Origin: Maribacter sp. ACAM166
Lineage (GTDB): Bacteria > Bacteroidota > Bacteroidia > Flavobacteriales > Flavobacteriaceae
NCBI RefSeq assembly: GCF_005771495.1
Contig: NZ_VAUW01000010.1
Location: 62,001-126,000, forward strand
Length of the DNA stretch: 64,000 bases
Direction of reading: 5' to 3'
Below are positions 36,797 through 44,179 of this stretch, in pieces (within the stretch, counting starts at the first letter, position 1; the number at the start of each line of letters is the position of its first letter). The translations under genes were made by a program, and so were the position numbers. The notes beneath the pieces were generated by a model, which saw nothing but the letters and a program-made list of their open reading frames with translations, had not been told where the DNA came from and made no database searches.

Positions 36797-37573
36797 TTAT
36801 ATTTGGGGAACGTCCATCGCACAACGAAATCCTAGATTCTTTACTGCGTAGTTGGCCTTCATACTTCCACGAAAGGCATAGCGCATAAACGCGGCATAAT
36901 TCATTAGATCTGAAGCCCCAACAGCCGCGCTACCACAGAAAAGATTACTGTCCTTGTCTACATCTTTTCTTGATTCTCCGGAAATCAACACTGCGTTGAA
37001 GTCCATGGTCCATTCCCAGACCAGCCCGTGCAAATCATAAACACCCCAATAGTTTTTAAATGTAGAGCCGACTTTCTTCTTCAAAGACTTGGGAGCCTCG
37101 TACCAATCTAATATACTTTGGTTATAGGATTCTTTTTTTCTAGCATCTGCTGTGGTTTCATCAGCCATCGCTGCATATTCCCATTCATCGATGGTTGGCA
37201 ATCTTTTACCTTGACATTCACAATAATTCTTTGCCGCAAACCAAGATACACTTGTTACAGGGCCTTCTGCGGCTAGCATTTTACCGTAGGAAAGATCACC
37301 TTCCCAATCGACTAAATAATTACCATCGGCGAATAACCGTATTACCTTATTTTTTTGCCATTCCGGAAATTCCCTGACAAATTCTAAATAGTCGGCATTA
37401 GTAACGGGGTAAACATCCATCGATAAATCAGCTATCGTGACGGCCGTTGAATCTACCCCATATAAAGGAATATAAGTTCCACCCTTAATTTGTACCATTC
37501 CCTCTTGTGACCGAATTGTATGAAAGGTCAAAGCAGCTAAGAGTACAATCATAATTTTAAAGAAAGAACTCAT
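36797..37573 (-). CDS. nirV: NirV-like formylglycine-generating-enzyme-fold protein
   Basis: 258-aa protein of the FGE-sulfatase (SUMF1) fold with signal peptide (MIVLLAALTFHTIRSQ). Motifs: GTYIPLYGVDSTAVTIADLS, MDVYPVTNADYLEFVREFPE, PVTSVSWFAAKNYCECQGKR and LPTIDEWEYAA, ending WGVYDLHGLVWEWTMDF and NLGFRCA. In denitrifiers such a gene (nirV) commonly follows nirK, its exact role being unsettled. It does not carry the paired active-site cysteines of true FGE, so activation of the sulfatase elsewhere in the window is unlikely. It begins 12 bp after nirK ends. Confidence 0.85.
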   Translation of the reverse strand: MSSFFKIMIVLLAALTFHTIRSQEGMVQIKGGTYIPLYGVDSTAVTIADLSMDVYPVTNADYLEFVREFPEWQKNKVIRLFADGNYLVDWEGDLSYGKMLAAEGPVTSVSWFAAKNYCECQGKRLPTIDEWEYAAMADETTADARKKESYNQSILDWYEAPKSLKKKVGSTFKNYWGVYDLHGLVWEWTMDFNAVLISGESRKDVDKDSNLFCGSAAVGASDLMNYAAFMRYAFRGSMKANYAVKNLGFRCAMDVPQI

Positions 37574-37585
37574 ATTTCTAGTTGA

Positions 37586-39058
37586 TTAATTACTATTTCG
37601 AACTGCTTTTACCATGGATGGTACTACTTCTTTTTTATCATTGCCCCAACTATTATATACGTATGTCAGCACGTTTGCCACTTCATCATCAGACAACGTC
37701 TGTGCGGTCATAATACTATTATACTTTTCACCATTAACTGTGATTTCACCTGTTTTACCATGTAAAATTATATCTATCGCTCTGTTAACATCTGCGTTAA
37801 GGTAATCGGATTTTGCCAAGGGTGGAAACGCATTAGGTATTCCTTGTCCTTCTGCTTGATGACAGGCAAAGCAGGTCTGCATATACGTCTGTTTACCGAA
37901 CTCCATTCGTTCTGCCATCGATTTGGCAGGTATTTCTGATTCGGGTAAAGCATCCGAAGAAGGCATTTTTTGTATACCACCACCTTCGGGTAGGTAAATA
38001 TCATCTCGCAACTCACCCGAATACACAGCTTCGTTCTCATCGCCCTGAACTTTGAGCATTCCCAATGCACCTTTATTGAATGCCCTGAAAATAGAGTGGT
38101 CTACTAAAATGAAAGTTCCCGGCACTTCTACCTTAAACTCAACAATCGTAGCGCCCCCAGCCGGAATCAAAGTGGTCTGTACATTTTCATTGATTGAACT
38201 TCCACCTTCAATATGAACCCTATCAAATATTTCCCCGATTACATGAAAGGACGATACGAGATTAGGACCACCGTTGCCTACATAAAGCCGTACAGTTTCA
38301 CCAACATTGGCGGTAATGGCATTATCGCCTGTAAGTGCGCCTACTTTACCATTAAATACCACATAGTCAGCTTTTTCATCAACTGCTTTTTGCATATCGA
38401 AAGGCTGCAATCCACGATCACCATTGTTGCCTTTGGTATAAAAATCGCCTTGCATGATATAATATTCCTTATCCACATCTGGCAGGCCTTCTTCAGGCTC
38501 TACTAAAATTAGACCGTACATTCCGTTTGCAATGTGCATCCCCACGGGAGTCGTAGCACAATGGTATACATAAAGACCAGGATTTAGTACTTTAAACGAA
38601 AAAACTTTTTCATGACCAGGAGCCACAAAAGAAGATTCGGCACCACCACCAGGACCTGTAACGGCATGAAGATCTATGTTATGAGGTAATTTATTATCAG
38701 GATGATTTTTTAGATGAAATTCTACCTCATCTCCAACCTTGGTTCGGATAAAACTGCCAGGTACTGTTCCTCCAAATGTCCAGTACACATATTTTACCCC
38801 ATTGGTCATTTCACCTTCCTGTTCAAGGATTTCCATATCTACAATCAATTTTTTGGCCTTTCTCTTACCGGTTGGCGGAGGTACATTTGGTGGTGAAGTC
38901 AATGTGGCAATCATTTCTACCGTAGCAGGAATTTCCATACTACTGGTAAATTTACTTTCCTCTTTTTTATTGTTTTTACATGATAAAAATGTTATAAAAA
39001 TTACTATGGCAAAAAGTAACCTTGTAGACTTAAGGATACTAAATTGATATGTTTTCAT
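37586..39058 (-). CDS. nirK: Copper nitrite reductase with C-terminal cytochrome c
   Basis: Periplasmic enzyme reducing nitrite to nitric oxide. A lipoprotein signal (FITFLSCKN) leads into two cupredoxin domains. Type 1 copper ligands: His126, Cys167, His175, Met180 (in [10 protein letters not shown] and [16 protein letters not shown]). Type 2 ligands: His131, His166, His321, with catalytic Asp129 and His272 (FHVIGEIFD). Residues about 385-475 form a fused cytochrome c with heme site CFACH (396-400) and a Met ligand region ([14 protein letters not shown]). At 490 aa it is the NirK-cytochrome c fusion form. Its promoter carries a large palindrome (39104-39153) and the shared dyad. Confidence 0.96.
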   Translation of the reverse strand: MKTYQFSILKSTRLLFAIVIFITFLSCKNNKKEESKFTSSMEIPATVEMIATLTSPPNVPPPTGKRKAKKLIVDMEILEQEGEMTNGVKYVYWTFGGTVPGSFIRTKVGDEVEFHLKNHPDNKLPHNIDLHAVTGPGGGAESSFVAPGHEKVFSFKVLNPGLYVYHCATTPVGMHIANGMYGLILVEPEEGLPDVDKEYYIMQGDFYTKGNNGDRGLQPFDMQKAVDEKADYVVFNGKVGALTGDNAITANVGETVRLYVGNGGPNLVSSFHVIGEIFDRVHIEGGSSINENVQTTLIPAGGATIVEFKVEVPGTFILVDHSIFRAFNKGALGMLKVQGDENEAVYSGELRDDIYLPEGGGIQKMPSSDALPESEIPAKSMAERMEFGKQTYMQTCFACHQAEGQGIPNAFPPLAKSDYLNADVNRAIDIILHGKTGEITVNGEKYNSIMTAQTLSDDEVANVLTYVYNSWGNDKKEVVPSMVKAVRNSN

Positions 39059-39091
39059 ACGTATGGTTTTAATTATTTCTAAAAATTTTGT

Positions 39092-39136
39092 TAAAAATAG
39101 ATGTTTTAAATACGCAGTAATATGACAATTGTCATA
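39092..39136 (-). promoter_or_regulatory. nirK promoter with dyad TATGACAATTGTCATA
   Basis: Minus-strand -7-like element TATTTTTA at 39099-39092. The dyad TATGACAATTGTCATA (39121-39136) is centred at 39128.5, 29.5 bp upstream of the first base of the -7 element, so about -43 from the start of transcription, the position of a class II Crp/Fnr-type activator. Confidence 0.65.
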
Positions 39137-39153
39137 TTACTGCGTATTTAAAA
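39104..39153. repeat. 50-bp perfect palindrome upstream of nirK
   Basis: TTTTAAATACGCAGTAATAT and GACAA are mirrored exactly by the other 25 bp. It holds the dyad TATGACAATTGTCATA in its centre, lies 46 bp before nirK and 7 bp after the end of the porin gene, and could act as terminator of the porin and operator of nirK at once. Confidence 0.95.
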
Positions 39154-39159
39154 TGATGA

Positions 39160-40416
39160 TTAGTTATTGTATAGAATTGGTGTAATCGTTACCATAACCC
39201 ATAACCAATTATTGGTATTACCGTCAAAATTATTTTTGATATATTCCATCCCTTCCGCAGCGAAAAGATGAGAATAACCACCCGATAGCGAAATATTCTT
39301 ATCCATAGTATATACATAAGAAAAATCTGCTTCTACACCCAATTGATTGGAAACATTTGGTGCGATTTCAGAAGGGGAACTAAAATTATGCAGTGCCATT
39401 GTCACATTAGAGTGCTGGTCTACAGCAAGTATAGTCTTGAAATAAACATCCCACAGTCCAACATTTTGGTTGTGATTGCCTACATAGAAATAGTCCATTA
39501 AACCATTGAATTTATGATTGGTGCCATAAAACGGGGTAAAGGCATCATTCTTACCGTTCTCTGGCGCGCCACCGTTGTTACCGCTTAGTAGTTCTGTGCC
39601 AAGGGTGAATTTCAGAGTTGGTGAAGATTCATAATTCGCTTCTAGTGCTAATAAATATGCATTGATATCATTATTGGCAACATCTTTCCCCAATTGATAA
39701 TAGAGATTCGACATAAAATCTATTTTTCCGAAAGAATACTTCAAATGGCCGCCGAGCGTCTGAGAATATCGAGTTTCATTGTTCTCAGAATTGGTGTTAT
39801 CAATAAATTGCATCCCATTGTTCAACACTAGAAAACTTGCTTGTAAGTCTTTAAAATCTTTATGTAACCAAGCGTATTGCATGCTTTTATAAGTTCTTGT
39901 GTTTCTTAAGGTTGTTCCGGTTAAATTTTCGGCATCTTGATTAAACGCAACACCTAAATCGAATCTAAATTTTTCATGTGAAAACTTTATAAGTGCAGCA
40001 TCGTGGCTACGGGCTTGTTGCGCCCATCCGACATTTCCGAAAATACGGTGGTCGTCATAGAGAATCTCTTGACGCCCCAGCTTAAGCGAAAAGTCTTTGT
40101 TTAATAGAATTTCTCCCCAAGCCTGATGAATACTAAGTCCGCTGTTGTCGGCTATGTTCAATTGTGGTACGTCTCCCCAGACCCGAACATCTTGTAGGCT
40201 CAGGTAAAAATTTAGTTTTTCGTTAGCATATCCTAAATTTAATCGTGTACGTTGTGAAACAAAAGCTGCGGGATCTGTCTCATCGGGGAAAAGAGTCTTA
40301 AAACCATGTCGGTATTCAAAACGGGGGCGTAGTTCGGTATCAACGGTAAATTGTGCATTTACACAGTGAATTAAAAACATTAAAAATAATGGTAGAAGGA
40401 TTTTGATTGGCTTCAT
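39160..40416 (-). CDS. Alginate-export-family outer-membrane porin
   Basis: 418 aa with signal peptide (LLPLFLMFLIHCVNAQ) and an outer-membrane beta-barrel of the alginate-export/AlgE-like group: TELRPRFEYRHGFKTLFPDE, RTRLNLGYANEKLNFYLSLQ, SIHQAWGEILLNKDFSLKLG RQEI, and GWAQQARSHDAALIKFS. Such porins are found next to anaerobic-respiration genes in Bacteroidota, where they may admit nitrite or nitrate. It is transcribed towards nirK (gap 101 bp with palindrome). A promoter with the shared dyad lies before it. The exact solute is inference. Confidence 0.82.
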   Translation of the reverse strand: MKPIKILLPLFLMFLIHCVNAQFTVDTELRPRFEYRHGFKTLFPDETDPAAFVSQRTRLNLGYANEKLNFYLSLQDVRVWGDVPQLNIADNSGLSIHQAWGEILLNKDFSLKLGRQEILYDDHRIFGNVGWAQQARSHDAALIKFSHEKFRFDLGVAFNQDAENLTGTTLRNTRTYKSMQYAWLHKDFKDLQASFLVLNNGMQFIDNTNSENNETRYSQTLGGHLKYSFGKIDFMSNLYYQLGKDVANNDINAYLLALEANYESSPTLKFTLGTELLSGNNGGAPENGKNDAFTPFYGTNHKFNGLMDYFYVGNHNQNVGLWDVYFKTILAVDQHSNVTMALHNFSSPSEIAPNVSNQLGVEADFSYVYTMDKNISLSGGYSHLFAAEGMEYIKNNFDGNTNNWLWVMVTITPILYNN

Positions 40417-40463
40417 TAATAGAAAATATCTTGGAATTCGTACGATTAAACACTTGGTCGATT

Positions 40464-40508
40464 CAAAATTCGGTATAAAAAAAATCTAGACATATGACTT
40501 TCATCAGG
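40464..40508 (-). promoter_or_regulatory. Porin-gene promoter with partial dyad
   Basis: The dyad half TATGA-N6-TCAGG (40493-40508) has centre 40500.5. The minus-strand -7-like element GAATTTTG begins at 40471, again 29.5 bp away. The match to the nirK and nos dyads is weaker in the second half. Confidence 0.5.
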
Positions 40509-40617
40509 TTATTTGGATAATTATAATTGAGAACTATTATATCGTTCAGCTACTTTGTAAGTGGAAGAATAATTGATTTACTGGTTTTATAATTAAATTG
40601 CATCCAAAATAATAAGA

Positions 40618-41829
40618 TTGAAAACCCACGTAAAAATTGCGTTTACCTATTTTATACTGGCAGCTGGTTTTGGCATTGTTTTACGGTCCATTCATTCTTT
40701 TGAAATACCGATTAATTATAAATTTATTGTGCATACCCACTCTCATATAGCACTTTTAGGCTGGGCGTATGTAGCATTGACGACGTTAATCCAAACATTA
40801 TTTTTTCAAAGTGACGTACAGAATAAAAAGTATCTAAAAATATTTTGGTTTACTGAAATCACCTTAATCGGTATGCTATTGACCTTCCCTTTTCAGGGCT
40901 ATGCACTGTTTTCTATTATTTTTTCTACCCTGTTTTTGTTCGCATCCTATTGGTTTTTTTGGTTTTTCACAAAATACATCAAACAGCAATTCAAACAAAC
41001 GAATTCCTACAAATGTATTAAAGCGGCTCTGTGGTTCATGGTACTTTCTAGTATTGGACCGTGGACACTTGGCATCATTATGAGCACGTTAGGGGCGGAA
41101 TCGATATGGTATAGATTAGCTATTTATTTCTACCTTCATTTTCAGTATAACGGCTGGATGGTCTTGGCCCTGTTCGGGTTGTTCCTTTACTTGCTTGAAC
41201 AATACCAGATCGTACTAGACAAGAAGACGTTTAAAAAGTTCTTTTGGAGCATCAATATCGGAATTTTACTTTCATTTTTCCTATCTACCCTTTTTACGCA
41301 TCCACCAATAATTCTTAATATTTTGGGAGCTATTGGGGCCATATTACAATTGACTGCGTTCGGGTTCTTGATAAAACTGACAGTCCGTTTAATAGAAAAG
41401 CAAAAGATATTTTTTTCTTCTTTACAAATAGGAATGTTAAAAAGCATTGCGTTTATATTTTTTATTAAAATGGCTCTCCAGTTACTTACCGCACTCCCCT
41501 ATTTTGCCAATCTGTCTATCACCTATTTAGATTTCACCATAGGGTATTTACATTGGACATTTTTAGGAGCGATAACAATCAGCCTATTTTTTTTACTTGA
41601 CTATTTTAGATTACTGAAAATTTCAACAAAAGGGTATTACATATATGTATTTGGGTTTGTATTGACCGAAATACTTATTTTTTACAAAGGGGTAGCCGGT
41701 TGGCAGGGGTTTTCTCTTTTTGAAAATTATTATGACACTTTGGCAATTGGGAGCGCATTAATACCCTTTAGCTTGATTTATATGCTTGTTTGGAACAAAA
41801 AACATTCTGACTATGTACCTGACTGTTAA
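40618..41829 (+). CDS. Multi-spanning membrane protein, possibly heme/NO-linked
   Basis: 403 aa, about twelve hydrophobic segments, TTG start at 40618 (no ATG fits). Histidines cluster in FIVHTHSHIALLGWAYV (39, 41, 43), FYLHFQYNGWM and GYLHWTFLG, as in heme-copper oxidase-like or NnrS-like proteins. The location next to nirK and nosZ, divergent from the porin, supports a role in NO or copper handling. I do not recognise an exact family; the assignment rests on histidine pattern and context. Confidence 0.6.
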   Translation: MKTHVKIAFTYFILAAGFGIVLRSIHSFEIPINYKFIVHTHSHIALLGWAYVALTTLIQTLFFQSDVQNKKYLKIFWFTEITLIGMLLTFPFQGYALFSIIFSTLFLFASYWFFWFFTKYIKQQFKQTNSYKCIKAALWFMVLSSIGPWTLGIIMSTLGAESIWYRLAIYFYLHFQYNGWMVLALFGLFLYLLEQYQIVLDKKTFKKFFWSINIGILLSFFLSTLFTHPPIILNILGAIGAILQLTAFGFLIKLTVRLIEKQKIFFSSLQIGMLKSIAFIFFIKMALQLLTALPYFANLSITYLDFTIGYLHWTFLGAITISLFFLLDYFRLLKISTKGYYIYVFGFVLTEILIFYKGVAGWQGFSLFENYYDTLAIGSALIPFSLIYMLVWNKKHSDYVPDC

Positions 41830-42392
41830 ACTTCATCATCCTTTAAAACTATGAAAACCATAACCTAATTAAAAAGCGTGTGGTAAGCCCAACGACTTTC
41901 AAATGTCACATTAGCGTGTTTGGCTAATGTATCTTTTTTATTGTTGTCCATTTTATCAGAAATACGCCCTGCCGTTTTTTCAACATGATAAGAACCTCTT
42001 AATTAGACACTTTACCTCAAGCTTCACCAACTTTCCAGAAGTATTTAATTTCATCAGAATCTTTTTCCAATTGTATTTTTCACCTCAATCATAGGTACTA
42101 CCCAAAGCTTGGTCTTTCATATATATCGTTTCTATTATTATTTTCAGTGAATCCAATTCTTATTTTTTGACTGACCTAATGCTGAAGTTTAATACTACAT
42201 AGGATTATGTGTAAGAATAATTTGTATCATAATTCCAATTATTACCAACGTGTTATATAACAACTAAAGCAGTCATTTAACGGTCTCATATTCCGGTTCA
42301 TATCATTCACGTTTTATTGGTGATTTCATCCAATCATCTTGGCACTCGATATATATTGGCAAAAAGAAGTTGAGATACCCCTGAAAATGATT
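41830..42392. other. 560 bp with a minus-strand coding remnant
   Basis: No intact gene. On the minus strand around 41870-42010 a frame reads YHVEKTAGRISDKMDNNKKD, TLAKHANVTFESRWAYHTLF-stop, with broken continuation to about 42120 (MKDQALGSTYD). It looks like the tail of a decayed gene I cannot name. Confidence 0.5.
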
Positions 42393-42823
42393 TTAGTAGT
42401 AAAAAAACACATCTGCCTTTTTAATATAGTGGAACAAATCGTAATTGGTAATGCTTGTGAGAATTTTTAAGATGTTGCTCTTACTAGGTCCGACCATTTC
42501 ATGTAGCATACAAGGGCTGCTAATATTGCGCTGGCTTATTCCTAAGACATAAAAATTTATACGTTTCTCACCATCTATAATCCTAACAATATCCAAAATA
42601 AATTGCTTTTGTTCTTCATCGGTCAAGAAAAAATCGCCTTTTGGACCTCTGATTGAGGAAATGATATTGTGCCTGGAAAGCTCCTGCAACAATTTGCCAA
42701 GATATGCTTCGGATACATGCATGGTGCTATAACTACCCTTAACCATCATTTTTTATCCTTCATAGAATTCATATAAAAGAATAGTACTGCCTTATCTGCA
42801 TATTTTGAGGAGTTGAAAAGCAT
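42393..42823 (-). pseudogene. Rrf2-family regulator, frameshifted
   Basis: A first frame from ATG 42823 reads MLFNSSKYADKAVLFFYMNS, MKDKK-stop; the overlapping second frame from 42749 reads MMVKGSYSTMHVSEAYLGKL, LQELSRHNIISSIRGPKGDF and continues to 42393. Together they are an Rrf2 winged helix broken by one frameshift at an A6 run (stop and start overlap as ATGA). In the cluster-binding region only one cysteine remains (SSPCMLHEM) where Rrf2 regulators normally have three, so Fe-S or NO sensing is probably lost. It faces away from the nos operon, where a working NO sensor would be expected. Confidence 0.8.
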
Positions 42824-42879
42824 TTTTTTGGTACGATTAAAATCAGTGTACACTATAAAAGAGATGTTTTTGTCCTTAA

Positions 42880-42924
42880 TATGATACATATCATATTTAT
42901 AGTAAAGCCCAGAAACTATTTTTG
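42880..42924 (+). promoter_or_regulatory. nos-operon promoter with dyad TATGATACATATCATA
   Basis: The dyad at 42880-42895 (centre 42887.5) lies 29.5 bp before TATTTTTG (42917-42924), a good TAnnTTTG -7 element. Same geometry as at nirK and the porin, 24 bp before the cytochrome c start. Confidence 0.7.
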
Positions 42925-42947
42925 AACTTTAATTAAAAACAAATCAT

Positions 42948-43454
42948 ATGAAAATCAATGTTTTATTATCAGGTATCATGTTGGCTTTACTAGTAGTAGG
43001 GTGTGGTGGTAAGGAAGAAAAGAAAAAAGATGGGTTTAGTGTAGACCGTTCAAAAGCTACAGAAAATTCTGTAGCAGCTGTTCCAGAATCTGATGCCGTT
43101 CCTGCATCACAACGTATTACGCTTGATGATAAAGGTGTTGGGCAGATTACGTCTATAACCCTAGACGCTGAAATCAACACTGAAATGGCTGCAGCTGGAA
43201 GTGAAATCTATAAAATGAACTGTACAGCTTGTCATAAATTAGATAAAAGGTTCATTGGTCCATCTCCAAAAGGAATTCTAGAAAGAAGGAGTCCCGAATG
43301 GATTATGAACATGATTCTAGACCCTAAGCTAATGACAGAACAAGACCGCTGTGCCAAAGATTTGTTGATAGAATTTAATGGGGCTGCCATGGCAAATCAA
43401 AATCTTACCGTAGCGGAAACCCGATCGATATTAGAATATTTCAGAACCCTATAA
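42948..43454 (+). CDS. Cytochrome c lipoprotein of the nos cluster
   Basis: 168-residue lipoprotein (LLVVGCGGKEE) with one class I cytochrome c domain: heme motif NCTACHKLDKRFIGPS and the axial Met probably in GAAMANQNLT. A Lys/Glu-rich linker (about 22-80) separates lipid anchor and heme domain. Bacteroidota clade II nos clusters commonly begin with such a cytochrome, the likely electron donor to NosZ. The nos promoter with its dyad lies directly upstream, so it is the first gene of the operon. Confidence 0.9.
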   Translation: MKINVLLSGIMLALLVVGCGGKEEKKKDGFSVDRSKATENSVAAVPESDAVPASQRITLDDKGVGQITSITLDAEINTEMAAAGSEIYKMNCTACHKLDKRFIGPSPKGILERRSPEWIMNMILDPKLMTEQDRCAKDLLIEFNGAAMANQNLTVAETRSILEYFRTL

Positions 43455-43459
43455 AGTAT

Positions 43460-43495
43460 AGAGAAAAGAGAATACGTTAGAAAAACCTTTTCTCT
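43460..43495 (+). terminator. Hairpin after cytochrome c gene
   Basis: AGAGAAAAG ... CTTTTCTCT, a 9-bp stem with an 18-base loop starting 6 bp after the stop. No long T-run follows, so it is probably an attenuator or RNA-stability hairpin rather than a full terminator. Confidence 0.45.
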
Positions 43496-43559
43496 CTATT
43501 TAATTTTCGCTGTTCTGATTTCAAATAAATAATCAAAGTATTAACTAGAAACTATTATT

Positions 43560-44141
43560 ATGAAAACAACCAAATTGAGATTCCTATTCGGTTCGTTTTT
43601 GATGCTTTTTTTAATCATCAGCTGCAAAAATGAGACTAAGACCACAAACGCGAAAGCTTCTGCAGAGACTTCAATAGTAGCAGATACGGAGAATAAAGGA
43701 CAAGCCTTTATTGAAGACGATGGTTCAGCGCCCAATGTTTTACAAATAGCTATTGGTTCACCTGATCATACCACATTGGTAGCTGCAGTACAAGCTGCTC
43801 AATTAGAGAATGTTTTAGTAAACGCTGGCCCATTAATGGTTTTTGCACCTACTAATGCTGCTTTTGATGCGCTGCCTGATGGTACGGTTGAAAATTTATT
43901 GAAACCAGAGAATAAAGCAGCTTTAGCAAATATTTTGAAACATCATGTTACTGCGGGTAATTATTCTAAAGATTTTCTGAAAAAATTTAAAAAATTAGGT
44001 CAGGCAAATGATCAAAACACAACAGTTGAAATAATAGGTGATGATGTCTACGTAGGTGGTGCTAAAATTATTGCAAGTATTCCTGCTGGAAATGGAATTG
44101 TACATGTTGTAGATAAAGTAATACTACCTCCAACACAGTAA
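43560..44141 (+). CDS. Fasciclin-domain lipoprotein
   Basis: 193 aa, lipoprotein signal (MLFLIISCKNE), then one fasciclin (FAS1) domain: DHTTLVAAVQAAQLENVLVN, MVFAPTNAAFDALPDGTVEN, LLKPENKAALANILKHHVTA, ending GNGIVHVVDKVILPP (H1 and H2 boxes). FAS1 domains mediate adhesion or protein contacts, and they recur between cytochrome c and nosZ in Bacteroidota nos clusters, where the role is unknown. Same strand, 38 bp from nosZ. Confidence 0.9.
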   Translation: MKTTKLRFLFGSFLMLFLIISCKNETKTTNAKASAETSIVADTENKGQAFIEDDGSAPNVLQIAIGSPDHTTLVAAVQAAQLENVLVNAGPLMVFAPTNAAFDALPDGTVENLLKPENKAALANILKHHVTAGNYSKDFLKKFKKLGQANDQNTTVEIIGDDVYVGGAKIIASIPAGNGIVHVVDKVILPPTQ

Positions 44142-44179
44142 TCAAATAAAAATAAATAACAAACATTAACCTAGAAAAA

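Noticed and set aside
36797-37573. FGE that activates the sulfatase at 53395
   Set aside because: The nirV-like protein lacks the active-site cysteine pair of true FGE and sits in the nirK operon.
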